This document shows, one piece after another, positions 19,221-25,771 of a stretch of DNA of 36,545 nucleotides. Origin of the DNA: a virus. Below the pieces are notes generated by a model that saw nothing but the letters and a program-made list of their open reading frames with translations, was not told the origin of the DNA and made no database searches. How positions within the stretch are numbered: the stretch's first letter is position 1; each line of letters opens with the position of its first letter. The position numbers and the translations under genes are program-made. Where the stretch lies: positions 1 to 36,545 of the IMG/VR virus record IMGVR_UViG_3300044949_001148; one strand, 5' to 3'.

Positions 19221-19337
19221 TCATTTGTTGATTTGAGTGTAGGAACGGTTAATGATAGTAACCCATTCGGTCGGGGGTGATAGTTTATCAGCAACTTTCA
19301 CCCAACGACCCTTAAACTTCACAAGTGTATATTTCAT
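19221..19337 (-). CDS. Very small protein (38 aa)
   Basis: The 38 residues begin MKYTLVKFKGRWVKVADKLS. Basic at the N-terminus, then TEWVTIINRSYTQINK. A strong terminator begins just after its stop, which supports a real transcript. Promoter not clear; it may be read from upstream genes (19417-19785). Confidence 0.6.
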   Translation of the reverse strand: MKYTLVKFKGRWVKVADKLSPPTEWVTIINRSYTQINK

Positions 19338-19416
19338 GATCAGTTATCGCTGAAGATGCGACAAGGACGGTAGGAAATGTTATCACGGAAAGTCAAAGTA
19401 GAAAGTTACATGACCG

Positions 19417-19572
19417 TCACTCCTCAAAGCAAAGAATGATTGGAGAATCATCTACCATTGCGAAAAATGTATCGCACAGTTGAAACTCATAATCAATAAT
19501 GAATTCATCATGTAGATAATCTACAGGAACTTCATATTCGGCGGCCAGTTGTTCCAGGTTAAAGTTGTTCAC
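19417..19572 (-). CDS. Hypothetical small protein, GTG start (51 aa)
   Basis: The frame begins with GTG at 19572 and reads NNFNLEQLAAEYEVPVDYLH, then FIIDYEFQLCDTFFAMVDDS. The AAAGGAGAAAATG-like upstream sequence on the plus strand does not apply; on the minus strand the ribosome site is TTTCATCGTGAAC without strong SD. The composition is acidic and helical. Moderate support because of the GTG start. Confidence 0.55.
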   Translation of the reverse strand: MNNFNLEQLAAEYEVPVDYLHDEFIIDYEFQLCDTFFAMVDDSPIILCFEE

Positions 19573-19596
19573 GATGAAAGGAGAAAATGAATGAAG

Positions 19597-19631
19597 AAAA
19601 AAAGAGGCTTTTTACCAGAACCAGCCTCTTT
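19597..19631 (-). terminator. Terminator overlapping the gene 19612-19785 stop codon
   Basis: AAAGAGGCTGG and the partner AGCCTCTTT form a long stem followed by TTTTTTT on the minus strand; the TAA at 19614-19612 lies inside the hairpin. Confidence 0.85.
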
Positions 19632-19785
19632 TACGAACCTCTTGTAGATTCCAAATGTCATTGTCATTGACATCATAGCGCTGAACAATTTGTTCTCGCG
19701 CTCCTTGCCATGTATTGGAGTCTACATAAACCCTCTGGCGGCCAGAGTTCTGGCTCAACCATACATCTGCCTGATACTGTGCCAT
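19612..19785 (-). CDS. Hypothetical small protein (57 aa)
   Basis: The 57 residues begin MAQYQADVWLSQNSGRQRVY. The strand-strand-helix pattern with VYVDSNTWQGAREQIVQRY then VNDNDIWNLQEVRKR is like small cyanophage proteins that start MAQYQ. The last codons (RGWFW and the stop) lie within the terminator stem, so the 3' end of the gene is also the terminator. It lies 12 bases downstream of 19798-20256 and is probably co-transcribed with it. Confidence 0.8.
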   Translation of the reverse strand: MAQYQADVWLSQNSGRQRVYVDSNTWQGAREQIVQRYDVNDNDIWNLQEVRKRGWFW

Positions 19786-19797
19786 GATTAAAAAGAA

Positions 19798-20256
19798 TTA
19801 GCGAGCATAAAGATAAGAACCGGCCCAATCTGCATTTTCAAACAACCATTCACGTTGCTCAATGATTCGCAGATCATAACGTACACCTTTGGCCGGTGAT
19901 TTATAGGTGGCAGACTTATACACTTCTCCCGTCTTTTTATCAATAAAGGCATGAACTGATTTGGATCCATGAGCATTCATAATGATTTTATGATACTTAC
20001 GACCACTCTCAAAAGTAAAGTCATAATCGCTATGACCATTCTTGAGATCAGTGATACATGCCTGATGATAATTCACAGAACATGTATCACCAGCATCGGC
20101 CTTGTAAATAGCATTCTCATGAGATTTAATGCTATAATCAATATAATTCTGACGAAGGGCATCACAGAGCATGAATGTCCACTTGGTCACATTCAGTTGA
20201 ATGGTGTTGCGAGCATCTTGCTCGGCAGCATATTGTGCGAAGGTGGTGGTTGTCAT
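19798..20256 (-). CDS. Conserved phage-type protein (152 aa)
   Basis: The 152 residues begin MTTTTFAQYAAEQDARNTIQ. The segment SVHAFIDKKTGEVYKSATYK followed by SPAKGVRYDLRIIEQREWLF is a recurrent element of phage proteins of unknown role. The protein has a His-rich middle (ENAIYKADAGDTCSVNYHQA). ATG 20256 is fixed by the TATATT cassette upstream. No enzyme motif is visible. Confidence 0.8.
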   Translation of the reverse strand: MTTTTFAQYAAEQDARNTIQLNVTKWTFMLCDALRQNYIDYSIKSHENAIYKADAGDTCSVNYHQACITDLKNGHSDYDFTFESGRKYHKIIMNAHGSKSVHAFIDKKTGEVYKSATYKSPAKGVRYDLRIIEQREWLFENADWAGSYLYAR

Positions 20257-20294
20257 GGCTTTGTGAAGTGCCTGTGTTTGACTCTCTTAATATA
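20257..20294 (-). promoter_or_regulatory. Class A promoter cassette with -35
   Basis: TATATT-AAGAGA-GTCAAA-CACAGGCACTTCACAAAGCC-ATG. A TTGACC lies 18 bases upstream of the -10, a usable -35. Confidence 0.7.
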
Positions 20295-20300
20295 CAGGAT

Positions 20301-20531
20301 TCAGAGAGCAGTGGTCAATTCAGTGGACAGTTTCAAAACTGGCTCATCAAATCGTTTTGCCCACAATTCATAACTTTTTTCCCGAACATTACGAAGAAGA
20401 TCAATCTGCTGATTTTCTCCTTCTGCTACATAACCAAGCACATTTTCGGCAGAATCCAATAGTTGAGTAAGAGCAATGTTAATCATCTCGTGCTCTTCAG
20501 AATTGATAGAAAGATTCAGGTTAGATTCAAT
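20301..20531 (-). CDS. Hypothetical helical protein (76 aa)
   Basis: A frame of acidic, helical composition: EMINIALTQLLDSAENVLGY then QQIDLLRNVREKSYELWAKR. Starts are uncertain: GTG at 20531 (VIESNLNLSINSEEH), which overlaps the previous stop by 5 bases, is preferred; GTG 20579 or ATG 20486 are alternatives. The stop is followed by a CTGTCC/GGACAG palindrome. Confidence 0.65.
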   Translation of the reverse strand: MESNLNLSINSEEHEMINIALTQLLDSAENVLGYVAEGENQQIDLLRNVREKSYELWAKRFDEPVLKLSTELTTAL

Positions 20532-20700
20532 CACGATCGGAAATGCTCCAGGTGGTAGTGCGAATTGGCTTAATTTCACCGCTCAGAATCTTCTTGCGGT
20601 TTTCATTTTCAATCTCAAGATGGTTTTGGTAATTCTTGAGTGCCATTTGAATGGCTGGATCATTCTTGGCAAAATCATTAAGAATAAACATGTCTTTCAT
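20527..20700 (-). CDS. Hypothetical small protein (57 aa)
   Basis: The 57 residues begin MKDMFILNDFAKNDPAIQMA, followed by a helix rich in Lys/Asn (LKNYQNHLEIENENRKKILS). ATG 20700 overlaps the previous stop (ATGA). One of a run of six small coupled genes (20301-21326) with stop/start overlaps. Confidence 0.75.
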   Translation of the reverse strand: MKDMFILNDFAKNDPAIQMALKNYQNHLEIENENRKKILSGEIKPIRTTTWSISDRD

Positions 20701-20843
20701 GATTCCATGATTTTTTGATGAAGTGAACTGAGAAGATTATAGTCCATCTCCATGAAAATTGAATGATCACTTAATGAAATCATAATTTCCTGAAGAAGAA
20801 CTAACTCCTCATAAGTCAGTTCATTGACAGAAACTGTTGTCAT
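20697..20843 (-). CDS. Hypothetical small protein (48 aa)
   Basis: The 48 residues begin MTTVSVNELTYEELVLLQEI and are one or two amphipathic helices. ATGA overlaps on both sides tie it to its neighbours. The LTYEELVLLQEIM segment resembles other small cyanophage YEEL proteins. Function unknown. Confidence 0.7.
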   Translation of the reverse strand: MTTVSVNELTYEELVLLQEIMISLSDHSIFMEMDYNLLSSLHQKIMES

Positions 20844-20992
20844 GGTTCAGTAATCCAAATGGCCCGATCAGTTCCCATTGTAAACTGATGATCCCATACG
20901 AAATGAGTTGCTTCTTGATTCGTCATATTAAGATTGTTAACAAAGAACTGAACTGCCTCAGAGAAGGTTACGAATCGGTGAGTTTTTTTCAT
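20840..20992 (-). CDS. Hypothetical small protein (50 aa)
   Basis: The 50 residues begin MKKTHRFVTFSEAVQFFVNN and end FTMGTDRAIWITEP. Helix plus strand pattern; Trp/Phe-rich. ATGA overlap with the next gene. Nothing more can be read from it. Confidence 0.7.
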   Translation of the reverse strand: MKKTHRFVTFSEAVQFFVNNLNMTNQEATHFVWDHQFTMGTDRAIWITEP

Positions 20993-21138
20993 TTTGCGTA
21001 ACGACAATTAGGATGAGATTTCGGTAGTTCGGCACATACTTTATTGTATGCTTCGAACATTTTTCGATCACGCTTAATCAACATGCTATTATACAAGAGA
21101 ATAGCAATAATAAGAAAGAACCAATAAGGAGTTCTCAT
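20989..21138 (-). CDS. Small membrane-anchored protein (49 aa)
   Basis: The 49 residues begin MRTPYWFFLIIAILLYNSML with a hydrophobic segment (YWFFLIIAILLYNSML) followed by basic KRDRK, so N-out/C-in is likely. The soluble tail has two Cys (NKVCAELPKSHPNCRYAK). It belongs to the coupled small-gene run, overlapping by ATGA on each side. Confidence 0.7.
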   Translation of the reverse strand: MRTPYWFFLIIAILLYNSMLIKRDRKMFEAYNKVCAELPKSHPNCRYAK

Positions 21139-21326
21139 AGTGTTTGAAACTCTTGTGCTTCTTTTATATCAGAGTCATAGTATTTGCGGAAGATTGAGTT
21201 GATGATAGGATACCACTCAGAATTACCTGAGGGATACCCACATTCTTCCACTTTACGCAAAAAATGAAGAATGCAAGTTTCTTCATCTTTGGTGAAGTTG
21301 ACTCGGTTGAGAGTGTAACCTGTCAT
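21135..21326 (-). CDS. Hypothetical small protein (63 aa)
   Basis: The 63 residues begin MTGYTLNRVNFTKDEETCIL. Helical, acidic, with HFLRKVEECGYPSGNSEWYP. Start at ATG 21326 after a TATTCT/GTCAAA cassette. It is the first gene of the coupled run 21326 to 20301, so the cassette likely drives all six. Confidence 0.75.
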   Translation of the reverse strand: MTGYTLNRVNFTKDEETCILHFLRKVEECGYPSGNSEWYPIINSIFRKYYDSDIKEAQEFQTL

Positions 21327-21357
21327 GGCGGTGAATTGCTTTGACTCTTTAAGAATA
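21327..21357 (-). promoter_or_regulatory. Class A promoter cassette
   Basis: TATTCT-TAAAGA-GTCAAA-GCAATTCACCGCC-ATG. Confidence 0.7.
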
Positions 21358-21396
21358 CACGAAATTCGGAAGAAGTTCACGAACAGTGGACAGTTC

Positions 21397-21681
21397 CTAA
21401 ACTGTCATGGTCTTTCGGCGAATACGCTTCACTTCATCTTCAATCATTTCATTCACTTGAGAATAAATGTAATCATTACATCCAATTTCAATCAATACAT
21501 CATCAGTATCATCAGGATTTAGGTGCTTCTCTACATTTAGATCAGGAAATCCCTCCTCATCATTCTCATAATAGAATACATCATCTTTTGTAAAGATGAA
21601 AGCAGCACAAGGAGCACTTTCTCCCTGTTGAGCAATCAGTTTATCAATTTGATAACGGAGAGTTGCGAGAGAACGGTACAT
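21397..21681 (-). CDS. Hypothetical acidic protein (94 aa)
   Basis: The 94 residues begin MYRSLATLRYQIDKLIAQQG. Middle: CAAFIFTKDDVFYYENDEEG, C-terminus basic (EDEVKRIRRKTMTV). Acidic centre and basic tail. The stop lies inside an ACAGTTTAGGAACTGT palindrome, as with other genes in this region. TATACT cassette upstream at 21736. Confidence 0.8.
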   Translation of the reverse strand: MYRSLATLRYQIDKLIAQQGESAPCAAFIFTKDDVFYYENDEEGFPDLNVEKHLNPDDTDDVLIEIGCNDYIYSQVNEMIEDEVKRIRRKTMTV

Positions 21682-21741
21682 GATCAGTTGTTAGAAACGG
21701 TGGTGAAAATGGAGATCCGTTTGCTTGACGAGTCAAGTATA
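21682..21741 (-). promoter_or_regulatory. Class A promoter cassette with long leader
   Basis: TATACT (21736-21741)-TGACTC-GTCAAG, then about 50 bases of leader to the ATG at 21681, the longest of the series. Confidence 0.6.
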
Positions 21742-21831
21742 AACGGCCGGAGTGGCACCTAGAAGGCCCTCTGTGCCACTTCTAAGGCTGTCACATGAAC
21801 AATCTATTCAAAAGACTGTTAAAAGTTGTAC

Positions 21832-22275
21832 TCACCAATCAATTTTACAAAAGGACCATTTTGGTTGATCTTCACCGATATCTTCATAAGTATAAAGATA
21901 TTCGCACCCATAATCTTTAGCATAATCAAACATTTCTTTTTCAGAATTGAAATGCTTTGGATCCACATCGCTATCTCCACGCTCAGAATGATAAAGTGGC
22001 TGAGGATTACGATCATTTTTTGACATAATCATACCCTGATCATCCACAATATATTCGCCCTTTTCATCCCGAAGAGTTGGACCGCTAGTCCAGGTATTAC
22101 GAGTCTTGATGGATGACATATTGCCGCCATCAATCAACTCAATGACCTTTTGACGATCCTGATAATCTTCTTTCAGAACTTTGCCAGTGAACTCAGGATA
22201 ACCATCCCAGTGGCAATAAACGCCACTGAAGGTATCATCAGAGTGCTTGATGGAGATGAAGGAACGAGTGGCCAT
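21832..22275 (-). CDS. Conserved phage-type protein (147 aa)
   Basis: The 147 residues begin MATRSFISIKHSDDTFSGVY. A run CHWDGYPEFTGKVLKEDYQD near residues 21-40 and a C-terminal ending GCEYLYTYEDIGEDQPKWSF characterise a family of phage/plasmid proteins of unknown role. A TATATT promoter lies just upstream. The gene precedes the restriction-modification-like cluster on its downstream side. Confidence 0.8.
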   Translation of the reverse strand: MATRSFISIKHSDDTFSGVYCHWDGYPEFTGKVLKEDYQDRQKVIELIDGGNMSSIKTRNTWTSGPTLRDEKGEYIVDDQGMIMSKNDRNPQPLYHSERGDSDVDPKHFNSEKEMFDYAKDYGCEYLYTYEDIGEDQPKWSFCKIDW

Positions 22276-22307
22276 GAGGTGCGTTGGAATTCAACAATGT
22301 CAATATA
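22276..22307 (-). promoter_or_regulatory. Class A-like promoter cassette
   Basis: TATATT-GACATT-GTTGAA-TTCCAACGCACCTC-ATG on the minus strand. Confidence 0.55.
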
Positions 22308-22355
22308 CCAGGGATTCGGGACCAGATCACGAATAGTGTGCCAGTTAGTCAGGTG

Positions 22356-23249
22356 TCACATAAAATGATCATCTAGGGTAATTTCACGAGTATTTCCTTC
22401 TGTTTCAATTCGTTTCTTCGCAATATCGCAATAATGCTGACTCAAATCAATTCCAACAAATTCTCTATTTTCACGAATAGCAGCAACTCCAGTGGTGCCA
22501 CTGCCACAGAAGGGGTCAAGCACAATTGAATTTTCAGGAGAATAGATTTTAATCAAATAAGACATCAAATCCACTGGTTTGACTGTAGGATGATCATTAT
22601 CTGTTCCCTTTTCTTTACGTGTCGCACGAGGAGCATAAAAATACTTTTGATGCTCAGTTTGAACTTCACCAACAATATTAGAAGGATACCTACCATTAGG
22701 ATTGGCATCTACAGTTCCAAATTCTTTTCCACTTCCTGTTGTTTTGCCATCTTTTCCGAATGTGCGTCGTTTTGCACCTTGAGCAACCCAACCTTTTGGA
22801 GGTTTCTTATCCCATGGAACACGAGTGGTTTCTGTATCAATTAGACCGCAACCCCACTTCTCATGATTATTCTTAAGAGATCCTTCATAAGGTTTTTGAG
22901 CAACAACAATAGGTTCATGTGCTGGCTTAAGACGATTAAACTTTGGCATCTTAGTTGTTGTCATCCACATGATCTGATCCTTAATTACAAATCCAGCATC
23001 TTCAACATTTACCGCCATACGATGATAAAGTTCAGGAGAACAAAATGATAAACAAAATGCTCCTGGGCGAAGAACACGAATAACTTCTTTCCAAATGTCT
23101 ACACTCGGAACAGCATGATCCCACTCTTCACCAACAATATCCATGCCATATGGCGGATCAGTTATACAAGAATGAAAAAAATTCTCCCCATAAGAGGGGA
23201 GAATGGATTGGCAATCGCCAGTTAGAATATTGAAATTATTGGAGCACAT
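22356..23249 (-). CDS. DNA methyltransferase, beta-class (N6-adenine or N4-cytosine)
   Basis: The 297 residues carry motif IV DPPYGMD at 31-37, directly after the N-terminal ILTGDC, and the cofactor motif DPFCGSGTTG at about 245-254. This order (DPPY first, FxGxG last) marks the beta class of amino-methyltransferases, which transfer a methyl group from S-adenosylmethionine to the exocyclic N of adenine or cytosine. The target-recognition region between 100 and 200 contains the Lys-rich PHWDKKPPKGW-type segment. The ATG overlaps the end of the 419-aa gene by 14 bases, so the two are coupled. It probably protects phage DNA from restriction, including by the neighbouring nuclease. Specificity is unknown. 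Confidence 0.9.
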   Translation of the reverse strand: MCSNNFNILTGDCQSILPSYGENFFHSCITDPPYGMDIVGEEWDHAVPSVDIWKEVIRVLRPGAFCLSFCSPELYHRMAVNVEDAGFVIKDQIMWMTTTKMPKFNRLKPAHEPIVVAQKPYEGSLKNNHEKWGCGLIDTETTRVPWDKKPPKGWVAQGAKRRTFGKDGKTTGSGKEFGTVDANPNGRYPSNIVGEVQTEHQKYFYAPRATRKEKGTDNDHPTVKPVDLMSYLIKIYSPENSIVLDPFCGSGTTGVAAIRENREFVGIDLSQHYCDIAKKRIETEGNTREITLDDHFM

Positions 23250-24495
23250 TATAAGGTTCTATTCCGTTTGCTTGCGAAAGCCATTTTACATCAATTGGCT
23301 TAATTTGTCCATCACGGTAAGCATCAGCCACTTTACAACAATGAGTCAGATAAGTTTTACGATTACTTTCCATTTCTACGCGACGTGAACTGATATTTTC
23401 TTCAGTTGGTTGAACATCTACACCACTACCTTGTTCAAGAAAATAATAAGCTTTTATGTCAGCATCTTTATTTTTAAGTTGGTGCTCAAACATCCAGAAA
23501 AGTTTACGATAATGATCATATGGGCGACCCCATCCCATAACGAAATCATATTCACCCAGTTTCACTCCATATTTTTCAATTAGGGCTTTTTTTGCGCTCT
23601 TTTCGTCATAAGGTTCAATAGAAACTCTAATTCCCTCTTCTGCAAGAATTTCAGCAACAAAAACACGGCGATCTTTCTTGCGAGTTTCTTTATAATTTTT
23701 CAAAAGAACTTCATATACTGCTTCTTCAGTCTTTTCAATTTCACCGTATTTGAAACCAAGAAGAATCATATTCTTGACATCATTAGGCGTACAGTCATTT
23801 TTTTTCTCTTTAGATGGATTATTTGCCATAGTGCCGAATTGAAGCAGAGAGTACTCACTTTTACCCTCAATTAGAGCACAAGGGAAATGATTCCAAGGAA
23901 GTTCAAAACGATTGTTACCGTCACGAACAATATACTTATACACTTTCCCACAGTATTCAATCGGAGAGTCTAATTCAGAAATAGCGGGTTGATAGCAATG
24001 ATAATCATAGCCATCATTGATAATACTATCCCGAATATTATTTTGAGTACCCTTAAATAGTGCTTGACCGACACGAGTTTGACAAGGAATATCAAGTTCA
24101 CGCGCAATCGTGTGCGACATCACCTCATTTTTATCAGCAATCATCCACTTTTTGAAAGTGATACCAGGAGCAGATGTGGTTTTCGTTTTATCATTCCACA
24201 TGATAATACGACCATGACGCTCAAGCATTTCTAAAGAAAAAATATTATCATTATAATTAATATCTTCTGTGGGATTTAGATAATATGTTCCATTGTAGTC
24301 AACAAATGTCAAAAGTTTATCATCACGAAGTTCCTGAACATCTCTGAGAACTCCAGAGTTTGGAGCTTCTAAATTACTATAAATTGTGGAAGAAATATTA
24401 GAAAGATGCTCGTAGATTTCCTGAACATGGAACTCTACTTCTGGTCGGAAAGTTTCTTTCAAAATATCGAGAAGTTGTGATTTTGTGGGGCTCAT
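23236..24495 (-). CDS. Winged-helix/ParB-like protein of the restriction-modification-like cluster (419 aa)
   Basis: I do not recognise a named family. Residues 1-75 (HVQEIYEHLSNISSTIYS, GVLRDVQELRDDKLLTFVD) look like a winged-helix DNA-binding domain. Around 188-200 the segment YIVRDGNNRFELPW resembles the DGNHR motif of ParB/sulfiredoxin-like domains, which bind or hydrolyse nucleotides. C-terminal residues 250-419 are mixed helix/strand. It sits between the nuclease gene (35 bases upstream) and the methyltransferase (14-base overlap). A regulator, a specificity factor or a nuclease partner is possible; none is proven. Confidence 0.65.
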   Translation of the reverse strand: MSPTKSQLLDILKETFRPEVEFHVQEIYEHLSNISSTIYSNLEAPNSGVLRDVQELRDDKLLTFVDYNGTYYLNPTEDINYNDNIFSLEMLERHGRIIMWNDKTKTTSAPGITFKKWMIADKNEVMSHTIARELDIPCQTRVGQALFKGTQNNIRDSIINDGYDYHCYQPAISELDSPIEYCGKVYKYIVRDGNNRFELPWNHFPCALIEGKSEYSLLQFGTMANNPSKEKKNDCTPNDVKNMILLGFKYGEIEKTEEAVYEVLLKNYKETRKKDRRVFVAEILAEEGIRVSIEPYDEKSAKKALIEKYGVKLGEYDFVMGWGRPYDHYRKLFWMFEHQLKNKDADIKAYYFLEQGSGVDVQPTEENISSRRVEMESNRKTYLTHCCKVADAYRDGQIKPIDVKWLSQANGIEPYNVLQ

Positions 24496-24530
24496 GATTA
24501 AAAATTTGATGAATGGTTAATGAAAAGTTT

Positions 24531-25061
24531 TTAGTTCCAGGAGTAGTTAATAACGTTAGATTCGCACCGTTGCCGGTCGGAGTGTTTGAAATAATCCTTT
24601 TTACCCCGTCCTGTTTGAATATACATGTTCCTAACGTAGAAATCAAATCCACGAGGATCATTTTGCCATTCTTCATCCATTTGATATGTCCGAAGAACGG
24701 AATCCAGATCAGTTGTAAGATCTTTGTAAAGTTTGCGCTTTTCGGGCTTGACTACATCTTCGGCAAAGAAAATAGTAGTTTCATTGTACTTGGCACTGCT
24801 GAAAATATAAACTACTCCTTCCTTGGGAAGACCGCCATTAAAAGTTGGATAAACCTGTTTGCTGGACTTACATTCAATGTCAACATTTCGGTTAGGAAGA
24901 TTTACACGGAAGTCAGGTGATGCTTGAGAACCATTTGGCTGATATTCATATTGATATTCATATTTTTTAAGCAATTTCTCTACTTGTTGTTCATGAAGAG
25001 GATTGTCTTGGCTATTTGATTTGTAAGGAAGTGTGAGAACTTCTTGCCAAAATTGTTTCAT
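24531..25061 (-). CDS. PD-(D/E)XK restriction endonuclease-like protein
   Basis: The 176 residues contain a clean PD-(D/E)XK signature: SPD at 48-50, then DIECKSSK with D61, E63 and K65, followed by YPTFNGGLPKEGVVYIFSS. The ECKSxK...PTFNxxxPK combination resembles type II restriction enzymes. The C-terminal region DPRGFDFYVRNMYIQTGRG is rich in aromatics and basic residues. ATG 25061 is preferred over an upstream start because it follows a CTAACGT/ACGTTAG palindrome. With the adjacent methyltransferase it makes a restriction-modification pair. Order R first, M last is unusual and suggests another control of timing. Confidence 0.8.
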   Translation of the reverse strand: MKQFWQEVLTLPYKSNSQDNPLHEQQVEKLLKKYEYQYEYQPNGSQASPDFRVNLPNRNVDIECKSSKQVYPTFNGGLPKEGVVYIFSSAKYNETTIFFAEDVVKPEKRKLYKDLTTDLDSVLRTYQMDEEWQNDPRGFDFYVRNMYIQTGRGKKDYFKHSDRQRCESNVINYSWN

Positions 25062-25072
25062 ATGTTTTATCT

Positions 25073-25088
25073 CTAACGTAAACGTTAG
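25073..25088. promoter_or_regulatory. Palindrome CTAACGT-AA-ACGTTAG upstream of the nuclease gene
   Basis: Seven-base arms around AA, 12 bases before the ATG at 25061. It could be an operator for a controller protein, as in many type II restriction-modification systems, or act on RNA structure at the ribosome site. Confidence 0.6.
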
Positions 25089-25134
25089 TTGAAAGTACAA
25101 TGAGTGTCTTTTGGGCGCATCTCATTCCCATAAA

Positions 25135-25326
25135 TCACGAAGAAGTTCTTGAACGGGGAACTGGTGTTGCTACCATACCATTTTCATAGAAGTAATTAAC
25201 ACGAGCACGCCTAAGTTCTTGAAGCATTTCAAATTCTGCCTTTTGGTCAGATGTAAATTTGAAATCTTGATCCTTCCAAATTTTACGGAGATCATTGAGG
25301 CGATGAAGAATTTCGTGAAAGTACAT
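25135..25326 (-). CDS. Hypothetical small protein (63 aa)
   Basis: The 63 residues begin MYFHEILHRLNDLRKIWKDQ. Helical, with basic end (MVATPVPRSRTSS). ATG 25326 was chosen over a TTG six bases upstream. It follows the gene 25329-25475 by 2 bases and precedes the nuclease gene by about 70 bases. A small regulator of the cluster is possible but unsupported. Confidence 0.65.
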   Translation of the reverse strand: MYFHEILHRLNDLRKIWKDQDFKFTSDQKAEFEMLQELRRARVNYFYENGMVATPVPRSRTSS

Positions 25327-25328
25327 AA

Positions 25329-25475
25329 TCAATAATCGTAGGAAAGGTCAAAATTTGCGTCGCCCATCGATGAATCATCAAATTGAAGCTCATCTTCAAA
25401 AAGATCTTTCATCTCGGGAAGATCCCAGATTTCACCGGGAGAATCGACAATCTCTTGCCAATTTGGGTCAAACAT
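25329..25475 (-). CDS. Hypothetical acidic small protein (48 aa)
   Basis: The 48 residues begin MFDPNWQEIVDSPGEIWDLP and end DSSMGDANFDLSYDY, highly acidic. ATG 25475 follows a GTCCTC-type promoter cassette (TAAACT -10) with AAAGGAACCGACC. The first gene of the transcript that probably runs into the nuclease cluster. Confidence 0.65.
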   Translation of the reverse strand: MFDPNWQEIVDSPGEIWDLPEMKDLFEDELQFDDSSMGDANFDLSYDY

Positions 25476-25506
25476 GGTCGGTTCCTTTGAGGACATTTGT
25501 AGTTTA
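25476..25506 (-). promoter_or_regulatory. Class A promoter cassette, GTCCTC subtype
   Basis: TAAACT-ACAAAT-GTCCTC-AAAGGAACCGACC-ATG; possible promoter for the restriction-modification-like cluster. Confidence 0.6.
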
Positions 25507-25547
25507 GGGCATTGAGGAGAGGAGTCTAGTGAGCAGTGTGCCAGTTC

Positions 25548-25766
25548 TTAAATTGGCAGCACTGCCACTGATTTTCCTTTTTGAAGTTTGGCAACATAAG
25601 CACGAGCAGCCTTCTCGGTCTTGAAAAATTTCAATTGTTCATTATTGTAGATAAGCATAAGACCATTACCATGTTCAACGGCAGCATAGCCATCCTTTGT
25701 AATAAAAGGTTTTGGAAGAGGTTTTGAATCTAAAATGGTCGGATGAGTCGCAAAAGGATAGTGCAT
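25548..25766 (-). CDS. Hypothetical small basic protein (72 aa)
   Basis: The 72 residues begin MHYPFATHPTILDSKPLPKP and end with the Lys-rich KTEKAARAYVAKLQKGKSVA. Beta-rich, basic; ATG 25766 immediately follows the helicase stop region (25772). Its end overlaps a TGCCAGTTCTTAAATTGGCA palindrome that probably serves as terminator. Unknown. Confidence 0.7.
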   Translation of the reverse strand: MHYPFATHPTILDSKPLPKPFITKDGYAAVEHGNGLMLIYNNEQLKFFKTEKAARAYVAKLQKGKSVAVLPI

Positions 25767-25771
25767 TTTAA

